NCBI GenBank assembly: GCA_028697565.1
Contig: JAQVEU010000005.1
Coordinates: 1 to 16,704, forward strand
DNA from: Candidatus Ratteibacteria bacterium
GTDB taxonomy: Bacteria > Ratteibacteria > UBA8468 > B48-G9 > JAFGKM01
DNA length: 16,704 nucleotides
Reading direction: 5' to 3'
A program made the translations under genes and the position numbers. This document shows positions 6,858 to 14,449 of the stretch, in pieces. A model generated the notes under the pieces. It saw only the letters and a list, made by a program, of their open reading frames with translations, did not search any database and was not told where the DNA came from. The first letter of the stretch is position 1. Each line of letters opens with the position of its first letter.

Positions 6858-7861
6858 TGCATTGTTCCTATATCTTTTTTAAGTTGCTCTATAAAGCCGG
6901 AAGAAACTATTTTCTTACCTAACTTTATTGCACTGTATATAGCCCTTGGAGAAGACCTTCCATGGCTGACAATTACAATACCATTTACACCAAGTAGTAG
7001 TCCTCCACCATATTCTGCATAGTCGGCTTTCTTTGCAAAATTTCTCAGGATATCCTGTATCAAAAAGGCACCAAACTTACCTCTGAAGTTTTTCTGAATT
7101 TCTTTCATAAGCATAGTCCTGAATGCCCTTGTTACACCTTCAGAAACTTTAAGAACAACATTTCCTGTAAAACCGTCTGTAATAATTACATCTGCCTTTT
7201 GTGTAAATAGGTTAATGCCCTCTATATTACCGACAAAGTTTATCTTTTTATTTTTGCTTAGTAGCGCAAAACTCTCTTTCCTTAAGTCATCACCTTTTGT
7301 CTCTTCTTCCCCTATGTTTAATAGAGCAACCTGTGGGTTCTGGATACCAAATACATATTCTGCATATAAAGAGCCCATAACTGCTGACTGAAGCAGATGA
7401 AGGGGCCTAACCTTAATGTTTGCCCCACCATCAATAAAAATCGTCCCTCTTCCAGTAGTATCAGGCATCAAGAGTGCAATAGCAGGTCTGTCAATGTTTT
7501 CTATAAGTCCCATCTCTGAGATGCTATAAGCAACAAATGCAGCGGTATTTCCAGCACTTAAGGCACAGTGTGCCCTGCCCTCTTTTACCATAAGGATTGT
7601 CTTAACCATACTGTTTTCTTTTTCTTTAAGGAGTTTAAGATTTACTTTTTCTTGCATATTTATGTGGCTTTCACAATGCTCAATAGTAATAAAAGGATGT
7701 GTCTTTATGTCTATTTTATCTCTTATCTGTTTTTCATCCCCTGTTAAAATAATCTTTATTCCTTCAGAAGATGAAAACATATGGCATGCCTTAACAACAG
7801 AAGATGGGGCATTATCTCCACCCATTCCATCAATAGCAATAATGATTTCGTTCATATGCAT
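6842..7861 (-). CDS. plsX: Phosphate acyltransferase PlsX
   Basis: PlsX makes acyl-phosphate from acyl-ACP, the donor for the PlsY glycerol-3-phosphate acyltransferase. It therefore connects fatty acid synthesis to membrane phospholipids and works as a peripheral membrane protein. The 339-residue protein has AIDGMGGDNAP at the N terminus, the central GGANIKVRPLHLLQSAVMG segment, NIGEEETKG, and DGFTGNVVLKVSEG, all characteristic of the family. The start could be ATG 7861 or ATG 7855 (MNEIIIAIDG); neither has a strong ribosome binding site. Only 2 bases separate it from the rpmF stop, the standard rpmF-plsX pairing. Confidence 0.96.
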   Translation of the reverse strand: MHMNEIIIAIDGMGGDNAPSSVVKACHMFSSSEGIKIILTGDEKQIRDKIDIKTHPFITIEHCESHINMQEKVNLKLLKEKENSMVKTILMVKEGRAHCALSAGNTAAFVAYSISEMGLIENIDRPAIALLMPDTTGRGTIFIDGGANIKVRPLHLLQSAVMGSLYAEYVFGIQNPQVALLNIGEEETKGDDLRKESFALLSKNKKINFVGNIEGINLFTQKADVIITDGFTGNVVLKVSEGVTRAFRTMLMKEIQKNFRGKFGAFLIQDILRNFAKKADYAEYGGGLLLGVNGIVIVSHGRSSPRAIYSAIKLGKKIVSSGFIEQLKKDIGTMQWEIQ

Positions 7862-7863
7862 AT

Positions 7864-8061
7864 TTATTCTTTTTTCGTTTTTTCTTTTATTTTCAGGACA
7901 GGAACTCCTTTATAATATCCGCATACATCACACACAGTATGCGGCATCTTCAAGGAGCCACAATTGGAACATACACTAAGGGATGATATTTTGACTTTTC
8001 TGTGTCCACCTCTTCTTTTTCCCGTTCTACTATTTGAATGTCTTCTTTTAGGATTCGGCAT
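7864..8061 (-). CDS. rpmF: 50S ribosomal protein L32
   Basis: A 65-residue basic protein beginning MPNPKRRHSNSRTGKRR, the typical L32 N terminus. It carries four cysteines in a zinc-ribbon arrangement (C31-x2-C34 and C44-x2-C47), so it is the zinc-binding form. The C terminus is lysine-rich. A GGAG Shine-Dalgarno lies at normal distance upstream, and coaD ends 14 bases before it. It is followed directly by plsX. Confidence 0.97.
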   Translation of the reverse strand: MPNPKRRHSNSRTGKRRGGHRKVKISSLSVCSNCGSLKMPHTVCDVCGYYKGVPVLKIKEKTKKE

Positions 8062-8075
8062 AGTTTTTTCTCCTT

Positions 8076-8561
8076 TTAATATTGAAATTTTTTCTTCAGT
8101 GCTTTGACAACTACCTCAGGTACCATACCTGATACATCTCCTCTTAAAAAGGCAATCTCTTTTACGACAGATGAACTTATAAAAAAGAACTCTTCTCCAG
8201 GCATAATGAAAACCGTTTCTATACTGCTATCAAGTTTTCTATTTGACAGCGCCATCTGAAACTCATATTCAAAATCAGAAACAGCTCTCATCCCTCTTAT
8301 TATTACATTAATCTCTCTTTTTTTAAGGTAGTTAACAAGAAGTCCTTTAAAACTATCCACTTCTACCTTTGCGTTTTTTTGATATACCTCTTTTATAAGA
8401 CCTACCCGTTCTTCTGTTGTAAATAACAGATTTTTCCTTGAATAGTCAGAAACAGCCACGACTATTTTATCAATAAATGTAAGGGATCTGTTAATCACAT
8501 CAATATGCCCATTTGTTATAGGGTCAAAACTTCCTGGATAGACCGCTATGTTACCTTTCAT
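8076..8561 (-). CDS. coaD: Phosphopantetheine adenylyltransferase
   Basis: CoaD transfers AMP from ATP to 4'-phosphopantetheine, giving dephospho-CoA. The nucleotidyltransferase motif GSFDPITNGH is at residues 9-18 and the C-terminal ISSSVVKE motif (ATP-binding ISST-type) is present. I chose ATG 8561, preceded by AAGGA with 7-base spacing. It gives 161 residues, the usual CoaD length; an upstream TTG at 8588 would add MSLIHKDVE, which is not family-like. A 64-bp gap separates it from rsmD. Its product feeds CoA and hence the AcpP prosthetic group. Confidence 0.96.
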   Translation of the reverse strand: MKGNIAVYPGSFDPITNGHIDVINRSLTFIDKIVVAVSDYSRKNLLFTTEERVGLIKEVYQKNAKVEVDSFKGLLVNYLKKREINVIIRGMRAVSDFEYEFQMALSNRKLDSSIETVFIMPGEEFFFISSSVVKEIAFLRGDVSGMVPEVVVKALKKKFQY

Positions 8562-8625
8562 TTCAACATCCTTGTGTATTAAACTCAAAAGTAATAACTA
8601 AAAAACCCTATCTTTTTACTTTCTC

Positions 8626-9198
8626 TTATGTGCCTTCTTTATTCTCTCTACTTCTTTTTATATATGCTACAACACTTTTACCATAGAACCTTTCTTTATA
8701 AACAGTAAGTCCTTCTACATCAGGTAATGTATTTCTTTTGTCGTGTTCAATTACTATAATTCCATTAGTATCTACTATATCTAACTCTAATATCATTCTT
8801 AAAATCTGTCCAATCCTGTTAGATGGATAGTTATAAGGTGGGTCAGCAATTATCAAATCAAACCTTCCTTTGCAAAACACCTCAATAAACTGTTCTACCT
8901 TACCTTTTTTTACACTACATACTTCTGAAATACCTAATTGGTCAATATTCTTTTTTATACAGTTTACTGCTTCTCTGTCCTCTTCTAAAAAAACAACTTC
9001 TTTTGCTCCATGACTTACTGCCTCTATCCCTAATGCTCCTGTCCCTGCAAAAATCTCAAGCACTTTTTTGTCAACTACCCAGTCCCTGAGAGAATCAAAA
9101 ATTGCCTCCCTTACCACATCCTTCGTTGCTCTTAATTCTTTGTTCTTCTCAGGGAAGAATAGCTTTCTGCCTTTTAGATATCCACTGATTACTCTCAT
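8626..9198 (-). CDS. rsmD: 16S rRNA (guanine(966)-N2)-methyltransferase
   Basis: RsmD methylates G966 of 16S rRNA using S-adenosylmethionine. The 190-residue protein starts MRVISGYLKGRKL, contains the ATKDVVREAIFDSL segment and the SAM-binding LEIFAGTGALGIEAVSHGA region (48-66), and has the catalytic N-methyltransferase motif IADPPY (115-120). This order is diagnostic for the family. Its ATG overlaps the secF stop as ATGA. It is followed by coaD, and an rsmD-coaD pairing is common across bacteria. Confidence 0.95.
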   Translation of the reverse strand: MRVISGYLKGRKLFFPEKNKELRATKDVVREAIFDSLRDWVVDKKVLEIFAGTGALGIEAVSHGAKEVVFLEEDREAVNCIKKNIDQLGISEVCSVKKGKVEQFIEVFCKGRFDLIIADPPYNYPSNRIGQILRMILELDIVDTNGIIVIEHDKRNTLPDVEGLTVYKERFYGKSVVAYIKRSRENKEGT

Positions 9199-10082
9199 AC
9201 CTTGATCTTATGTGGTTTCCATCTATGCCATTCAATAACAATAGCAGAGGCGATAAAAACGGAAGAATATGTTCCTGTTATAAAACCGACCAGCAGTGAA
9301 AAAGCAAATGTGTGTAATGTTTCTCCACCAATAAAAAAGAAAATAATTACTATAAAAATAGTTGTAAGAACTGTCAATATTGTTCTGCTGAGTGTTTCAT
9401 TTATACTTTTATTAAACAGAGATATATAGTCATCACTTCTTATCTTTCGTATATTTTCCCTTATTCTATCAAATATAACCACTGTATCATTAGCAGAATA
9501 TCCTGCTATTGTAAGCAGGGCAGCAATAACAGATGCATCTATCTGCTTTTTTGTAAGGGCAAGCACTGCGACTACAAACAGCATATCGTGAAAGATAGCA
9601 AGGGTGGCACCCACAGCAAACCTGAACTCAAACCTTATGGTAAGATAAAGTAGGATACCTATCAGCCCAATAAAAAATGAATATAGTGCCTTTTTTCTAA
9701 GAGAAACACTCATTGATGGCGAGACAGATGACTTCTCCTTAACAGAAAAATCTGCTCCGTAGGTAGTTTCCAATGCTTTAAGTATTTTTTCAGAAGTACC
9801 AGGGCCACTTTTTATTATAAATCTCTTTCCCTCTGTGCCAAGTGTCTGCACAGAATAACTGCCGATATTAATATCTTTTAACCTGTTTCTGAGCTCAGAG
9901 GGAGTTACACTTTGTTGAAATTCTATATTGAGCATATCTCCACCAACAAAATCCACACCAAAATTATCTTTCCCTCTCATCCCAAAAACAACCATACCCC
10001 AGATAATAACTACAAGGGAAAAGATATATGCAATCTTCCTCTTGCCTATAAAATCAAATTTAGGGTTTTTAATAATCTCCAT
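9195..10082 (-). CDS. secF: Protein translocase subunit SecF
   Basis: SecF partners SecD in the inner membrane to finish export of proteins through SecYEG using the proton gradient. The 295-residue protein has an N-terminal membrane segment (about 15-35), the FGVDFVGGDML motif after it, and a periplasmic domain. A bundle of membrane helices from about residue 133 onward includes the conserved TIAGYSANDTVVIFDRIREN segment. The start overlaps the secD stop as TAATG, with GAGG just upstream. The pair is encoded as separate proteins rather than a SecDF fusion. Confidence 0.97.
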   Translation of the reverse strand: MEIIKNPKFDFIGKRKIAYIFSLVVIIWGMVVFGMRGKDNFGVDFVGGDMLNIEFQQSVTPSELRNRLKDINIGSYSVQTLGTEGKRFIIKSGPGTSEKILKALETTYGADFSVKEKSSVSPSMSVSLRKKALYSFFIGLIGILLYLTIRFEFRFAVGATLAIFHDMLFVVAVLALTKKQIDASVIAALLTIAGYSANDTVVIFDRIRENIRKIRSDDYISLFNKSINETLSRTILTVLTTIFIVIIFFFIGGETLHTFAFSLLVGFITGTYSSVFIASAIVIEWHRWKPHKIKV

Positions 10083-11398
10083 TATATCCTCAACCTTTCT
10101 ATCTTTTTGGTTAACATTACCCAGTCAACAATACTTTTTGTAACAAATACAGCAGTAAAAAGGTTAGCCAATATACCTATGCTGAGAGTAAGACCAAATC
10201 CTTTCACAGAACCTTCTCCGAGGAGAAAGAGTATAAATCCAGCTATGAGTGTTGTGATATTAGAATCAATGATAGCGGACCATGCCCTCTTGTATCCAGC
10301 ATCAATACTTGCCTTCGGGCTCTTCCCTGTTTTGAGTTCTTCCCTTATCCTTTCAAATATAAGGATATTTGCATCCACAGCCATACCACAGGTAAGTGCA
10401 ATACCTGCTATACCTGGTAATGTCAAAACACCCCTCAACGTTGCCATAACACCAAGAAGGATAAGGATATTCAGTGCAAGTGCAAAGTTAGCAAGTAAAC
10501 CAAAAGTTGTATAGTATACAATCATAAAAAGAAAGACGAGTATACCTCCATAGATGGCAGCTCTGAATCCCTGAACAATATTTTCTCTTCCAAGGGTTGG
10601 ACCCACAACCTCTTTATATATCATCTCCATCCTTGCAGGTAGAGCACCAGCCCGAAGTACTATCGCAAGTGTTCTTGCCTCTTCTATAGAGAATCTACCT
10701 GTTATCTGTGCCTTACCTCCTGGTATCCTTTCTCTTATTACAGGGGCAGAACGGACAACCCCATCCAGTACTATTGCCAGTTGTTTATTTATATTTTTGG
10801 CAGTTACTGCCTCAAAAATTGCTGCACCTTCTTTATTCAGTACAAGGGTAACATCAGGAAATCCAGAACTATCATATCCGACATATGCATCCTCAATATA
10901 TCTACCTGTAAGTTCTGGCTCTGCCTTAACAAGAAGTGGATGGGTCTCCCTATATATTCCCCTTTCATCTTTTTCCTTATAATAAAGCAGTTGATATCCT
11001 TCAGGTATATTTCCTTCCAATGCCTGTTTAAGCAACTCTGGGTCGTCAGAAACGAGTTTAAACTCAAGAAGTGCAGTCTGTCCTATAATTTCTATTGCCT
11101 TCTCAGGGTCCTGAACACCTGGCAGGTCTATTATTATTCTTTTTATCCCCTCTTTCTGGATGATTGGCTCTGTAACACCTAATGCGTCTATCCTGTTTCT
11201 TATTATTTCAAGTGCCCTGTCTGTCAGGTCTGAAACTGCCTGTTCATTCTGTGTTTCTGTTACCTCTAATACTACATGGACGCCACCTTGCAGGTCAAGT
11301 CCTCTTCGTATCTTTTTTTCAGGCGGATATATCTGCCAGATACATAGGACTATAATAACCAGTATCAGTAAAAGTTGATAATAGCATCGTTTTAGCAT
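10082..11398 (-). CDS. secD: Protein translocase subunit SecD
   Basis: SecD is the larger RND-like subunit of the SecDF export motor. The 438-residue protein has one N-terminal membrane helix (about 7-24), the RRGLDLQGGVHVVLEV motif (31-46), and a large periplasmic region with IIDLPGVQDPEKAIEIIGQT and the ITGRFSIEEARTLAIVLRAG segment. It ends with five predicted membrane helices, including the conserved GMAVDANILIFERIREEL motif. Its ATG lies inside the last codons of hisI (7-nt overlap), with a GAGG about 11 bases upstream. No yajC is present here. Confidence 0.97.
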   Translation of the reverse strand: MLKRCYYQLLLILVIIVLCIWQIYPPEKKIRRGLDLQGGVHVVLEVTETQNEQAVSDLTDRALEIIRNRIDALGVTEPIIQKEGIKRIIIDLPGVQDPEKAIEIIGQTALLEFKLVSDDPELLKQALEGNIPEGYQLLYYKEKDERGIYRETHPLLVKAEPELTGRYIEDAYVGYDSSGFPDVTLVLNKEGAAIFEAVTAKNINKQLAIVLDGVVRSAPVIRERIPGGKAQITGRFSIEEARTLAIVLRAGALPARMEMIYKEVVGPTLGRENIVQGFRAAIYGGILVFLFMIVYYTTFGLLANFALALNILILLGVMATLRGVLTLPGIAGIALTCGMAVDANILIFERIREELKTGKSPKASIDAGYKRAWSAIIDSNITTLIAGFILFLLGEGSVKGFGLTLSIGILANLFTAVFVTKSIVDWVMLTKKIERLRI

Positions 11399-11790
11399 TT
11401 TTTATAAACCTCGTCCGGGTTAAATATCTTCTCACCTGTTATTATAAAACCGTCTTTTTTGTTATTTATCTTTCTAAAAAAACAGGAGTAATATCCCTTA
11501 TGACAGGCACCACATTTTTGCTCCACAATAAAAAGCAGGGTATCATTATCACAGTCAATATACATATCCTTAACCTTTTGAAAGTTACCCGACTCTTCTC
11601 CTTTCAGCCATAGTTTTTTTCTACTCCTACTGTAATAATACATCTTCCCTGTCTCAAGGGTTTTGACAATTGCTTCTGCATTCATATATGCCAGCATAAT
11701 AACCTCTTTTGTCTTTGCTGACTGTACTACCACAGGGACCAGCCCCTTCTCATCAAACTTCACCTGTGATAAAATTTTTTTGATATCCAT
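11392..11790 (-). CDS. hisI: Phosphoribosyl-AMP cyclohydrolase
   Basis: HisI opens the adenine ring of phosphoribosyl-AMP in histidine synthesis. The 132-residue protein is the single-domain form without HisE. Conserved segments are YYSRSRKKLWLKGEESGN (52-69), DCDND (79-83), and the CGACH and SCFFR motifs. Cysteines 80, 96 and 103 match the zinc ligands. It is the first gene of the long operon, with a near-consensus promoter just upstream. There is no Shine-Dalgarno, and the predicted leader is only about 15 bases. No other his genes are in the window. Confidence 0.96.
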   Translation of the reverse strand: MDIKKILSQVKFDEKGLVPVVVQSAKTKEVIMLAYMNAEAIVKTLETGKMYYYSRSRKKLWLKGEESGNFQKVKDMYIDCDNDTLLFIVEQKCGACHKGYYSCFFRKINNKKDGFIITGEKIFNPDEVYKKC

Positions 11791-11811
11791 AATAACAGAA
11801 ATAACAGAGAA

Positions 11812-11840
11812 ATAATACTATAAAAACATTGCTATGTCAA
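11812..11840 (-). promoter_or_regulatory. Sigma70-type promoter for the hisI-secDF-fab operon
   Basis: On the minus strand, TTGACA (11840-11835) is a perfect -35. It is followed by exactly 17 bases and then TATTAT (11817-11812), five of six to the -10 consensus. The start site would fall near 11805, about 15 bases before the hisI ATG. The -35 box overlaps the start codon of the divergent plus-strand gene (11834-11836). This is the best promoter match I found in the window and it sits at the only divergent junction. Confidence 0.75.
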
Positions 11841-12121
11841 AACACATAACGAAAAAGGATACTATAAAACGTAAAATAATGCAAGCGGTTTTAGAAATTC
11901 CTTTTGGCAGAGTTATCAGTTATTCAGAACTGGCTGAAAAGGTAGGGATGAAAGGAAAGATCAGGTATATCTCAACATTTTTAAAACAAAATCCTTATCC
12001 TGTTGCAATTCCCTGTCACAGAGTCATAAAAAAAGATGGAAGTTATGGAAATTATATTCTTGGAAGGGACTTGAAAAAATATCTTATTGAGTGGGAACAG
12101 AAACTACTCAGGCATCAATAA
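11834..12121 (+). CDS. Short O6-alkylguanine-DNA alkyltransferase-domain protein
   Basis: This 95-residue protein matches only the C-terminal DNA-binding/active-site domain of MGMT (Ogt/Ada-C). It has IPFGRVISYSELAEKVG with the DNA-contacting Tyr30, the hinge Asn53 in QNPYP, the acceptor Cys61 in IPCHRV, and GNYILG near the end. Keeping the cysteine means it could accept alkyl groups, unlike alkyltransferase-like (ATL) proteins in which tryptophan usually replaces it. The position of the MGMT arginine finger is Lys51 here. The N-terminal domain of full MGMT is absent. No Shine-Dalgarno is visible; an internal ATG at 11879 would cut off 15 residues. It is the only plus-strand gene, and its stop overlaps the 3' end of panC by 14 bp. 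Confidence 0.9.
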   Translation: MSKHITKKDTIKRKIMQAVLEIPFGRVISYSELAEKVGMKGKIRYISTFLKQNPYPVAIPCHRVIKKDGSYGNYILGRDLKKYLIEWEQKLLRHQ

Positions 12122-12953
12122 TAATATTGTCTATCAGACGGACAGAAGGAAGTTTTATTGCTCCAAGCACAAGAACCTTCCCTTCTATTTTTTTAACAGG
12201 AGTCAGGTCTTCCATATTAACTATTTCAAGGTATTGTAGTTCTATCCCTTGATATTTTGTAATGATCCCTTTTCCTTCTTTTAATAGAACAGATGTGTCC
12301 CTTATTCCTTCCTTTAATATCATCTCTTCTATTCTTTTCAGCGCTTTATAAAGTGATAGAGATTCTTTCCGTTTGTCCCCTATAAAAACATTCCTTGAAC
12401 TTGCTGCAAGACCATCCTTTTCCCTTACAGTGGGACATCCTTTAACCTCGACAGGAATATCAAGGTCGCTTACCATCTTTCTGATGATAATCAGCTGCTG
12501 TGCATCCTTCCACCCGAAATATGCTCTGTCTGGCTGAACAATGTTAAACAATTTACAGACAACAGTACATACCCCTCTGAAATGGCCAGGTCTGAACTTT
12601 CCTTCTAAAATATCTGATAGTCCTTTTACTTCAACATATGTGCTTGCTTTTTCTTTATACATCTCTTCAACAGATGGGGCAAATACAAGGTCAACCTTTT
12701 CCTTTTTTAAAAGTTCAATATCTCTTTTGATGTCTCTCGGGTATTTTTTATAGTCATCAGGGTCATTAAACTGCGAAGGATTGACAAAGATACTTACAAC
12801 AGTAAAGGCACACTCAGAAGTAGATGTTTTTATAAGCGAGAGATGCCCATAATGAAGACATCCCATTGTTGGAACAAGACCTATACTTTTGCCACTTTCC
12901 TTTATCTTCTTTACTTCCTTTCTTACATTGTCTATTTTTTCAACAACCTTCAT
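12108..12953 (-). CDS. panC: Pantothenate synthetase
   Basis: PanC joins pantoate and beta-alanine with ATP hydrolysis to make pantothenate, the precursor of CoA and of the ACP arm. The 281-residue protein has VPTMGCLHYGHLSL near the N terminus (the usual PTMGALHxGH with Cys for Ala), FVNPSQF, the central FRPGHFRGVCTVVCKLFNIV segment, YFGWKDAQQ, and SSRNVFI. The start overlaps folK by 14 nt, and the end overlaps the convergent alkyltransferase gene by 14 nt. It is last in the miaA operon. panB and panD are not in the window. Confidence 0.97.
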   Translation of the reverse strand: MKVVEKIDNVRKEVKKIKESGKSIGLVPTMGCLHYGHLSLIKTSTSECAFTVVSIFVNPSQFNDPDDYKKYPRDIKRDIELLKKEKVDLVFAPSVEEMYKEKASTYVEVKGLSDILEGKFRPGHFRGVCTVVCKLFNIVQPDRAYFGWKDAQQLIIIRKMVSDLDIPVEVKGCPTVREKDGLAASSRNVFIGDKRKESLSLYKALKRIEEMILKEGIRDTSVLLKEGKGIITKYQGIELQYLEIVNMEDLTPVKKIEGKVLVLGAIKLPSVRLIDNIIIDA

Positions 12954-13410
12954 TTTTTGTCATCCTTTTATAAATGTCAGAGATGCTTTCTCCTGTTTCA
13001 GGGTCCTTTATATTATGCGCTATCTCATCAAGTGGAATTATAACAAAATATCTTTTTCTATATTTGAGATGAGGCACAACAATGTCTCTTGTCTTGATAA
13101 CGTCATTTCCATAAAAAATTATATCAAGGTCTATTGTTCTTGCATCACCTGTTTTATGAGGAAACTTTCTACCCATATCTTTTTCAATATTCTGTAAAAA
13201 AAATAAAAGTTCTATAGGACCAAGGGATGTTTTGCCTTCAATTACACCATTTAGAAATGACCCTCCTTCTACCCCTTCTTCCGGAGGTGTTTTGATAAAA
13301 GAAGATATTTTTGTTATCCTAACCTTTTCTTCCATTTTTTTAATGGACTTTATAATATTTTCTTTTCTGTTTCCCTTATTGCTACCTATTGCAATATATG
13401 TTTTTACCAT
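12940..13410 (-). CDS. folK: 2-amino-4-hydroxy-6-hydroxymethyldihydropteridine pyrophosphokinase
   Basis: FolK (HPPK) transfers pyrophosphate from ATP to hydroxymethyldihydropterin in folate synthesis. The 156-residue length is typical. It starts TYIAIGSNKGNRKENI, has FLNGVIEGKTSLGP, the HPPK signature GDARTIDLDIIFYG (88-101) with the magnesium-binding aspartates, and VVPHLKYRKRYFVIIPLDEIA. One base separates it from the preceding stop, and its end overlaps panC. folP and folB are not nearby. Confidence 0.96.
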   Translation of the reverse strand: MVKTYIAIGSNKGNRKENIIKSIKKMEEKVRITKISSFIKTPPEEGVEGGSFLNGVIEGKTSLGPIELLFFLQNIEKDMGRKFPHKTGDARTIDLDIIFYGNDVIKTRDIVVPHLKYRKRYFVIIPLDEIAHNIKDPETGESISDIYKRMTKNEGC

Positions 13411-13411
13411 C

Positions 13412-14449
13412 TTATTCTAATAATGTCTTTAACAGATGTTTGCCACTCTTGTATTTTTTTCTTAGATGTATTCCACCTGTTTTTTCTGGCAGATAAAAAA
13501 ACGGTACCCAGCAATTTTTAACTTCAATATCCGGGGAGATAAACCCATCAAATATAAACAGTACCCTACACTGTTCTTTTCTATACTCTTTTACCACCTC
13601 ACTAAGAATTTGGCTGTCTAATTTTTCAAATTTTCTTAACCATATAGAGTAGTTGTCTTTTTTGTTAACTGTGCTGTTAATCCATATAAGTGCATTATCC
13701 GTTGCTTCTGTTATATCATCAATTCTCTTGAATCCAAAAAACTCAGGGAGTGGTAATGCCTTTCCTTCAAGAGAGAGACAAAAGATATCTTTTCCCAATC
13801 TTCCTGCGATGTCAGGTGCTTCTCTCTGCTTTCCCATACCCCACAGCCATAAGATATTTCCTGCTATCTCACAAAGGTCCTGTCTTACCCTGTTTACTGG
13901 ATGATTTTCTAATATATATGTTGATGAAAGTATCAGATTTTTTATACTCTCAAGTTCCTGATTTCTATACAGATATTGTTTAAAATTCTTGCCTTTCATA
14001 TTATCAGGTAACAATACTTCTTCCCGTGGAAGGTCCTGCTGAAATATAAGAATAGGTACATTATCTTTTATAAAAAAACTGAATTTCTTCCCATTTTCTG
14101 AAAGTACATTAAGCAGTTCTCTCATTTCATTCTCTGAAAGGCATACATCCTGTTCTATTATTATGCCCTCTGATTGTGCCATAAAACGACCGAGGAATAA
14201 TGTTTTGCCTTCTTTTGGAATATATTTCCAACCTCTTATAAATGCTTCCCCGGGGAAATCGCTTTCACTATCAAATAATGTGTAATATGCCTTTTCAAGT
14301 GTTCTTCCGAGAGATACATATCCCCATCTTCCTGCGTGGGAAAGGATATCAAAATTATCTTTTCTAACATAGGAAAAGAGTGAGACATCATTAAATCTTT
14401 TTTTAAACAAGCCCCCATAGCCATTAAGTGAAATAAGGTAGTATCTCAT
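13412..14449 (-). CDS. ApgM-like (archaeal-type phosphoglycerate mutase) protein lacking metal ligands
   Basis: I recognise this 345-residue protein as a diverged relative of the cofactor-independent archaeal-type phosphoglycerate mutase (ApgM, alkaline phosphatase superfamily). The best-preserved parts are GWKYIPKEGKTLFLGRFM (73-90) and NHPVNRVRQ plus GNILWLWGMGK (182-207). GFKRI (239-243), ALIWINST (253-260) and RVLFIFDG (295-302) also fit, followed by WVPFFYL. The catalytic metal ligands look lost. The N-terminal LDG is LNG (Asn9), the TDEAxHD-type segment is TVNKKD (260-265), and the GDHSTP-type segment is FDGFISP (300-306). The His before the PVPF-type motif is also gone. It is probably a non-catalytic family member of unknown role. 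Its start overlaps the purB stop as ATGA, and folK follows one base after its stop. Classification is by recalled family motifs, not by a search. Confidence 0.75.
   Translation of the reverse strand: MRYYLISLNGYGGLFKKRFNDVSLFSYVRKDNFDILSHAGRWGYVSLGRTLEKAYYTLFDSESDFPGEAFIRGWKYIPKEGKTLFLGRFMAQSEGIIIEQDVCLSENEMRELLNVLSENGKKFSFFIKDNVPILIFQQDLPREEVLLPDNMKGKNFKQYLYRNQELESIKNLILSSTYILENHPVNRVRQDLCEIAGNILWLWGMGKQREAPDIAGRLGKDIFCLSLEGKALPLPEFFGFKRIDDITEATDNALIWINSTVNKKDNYSIWLRKFEKLDSQILSEVVKEYRKEQCRVLFIFDGFISPDIEVKNCWVPFFYLPEKTGGIHLRKKYKSGKHLLKTLLE

Noticed and set aside
8562..8588. Longer CoaD start at TTG 8588
   Set aside because: The added nine residues do not fit the family, whereas ATG 8561 has a good AAGGA site and gives the usual length.
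9912..10514. A 200-codon plus-strand open frame opposite secD and secF
   Set aside because: It is antisense to the conserved membrane segments of SecD/SecF. The hydrophobic composition is inherited from the real genes, and no ribosome binding site or family match is visible.
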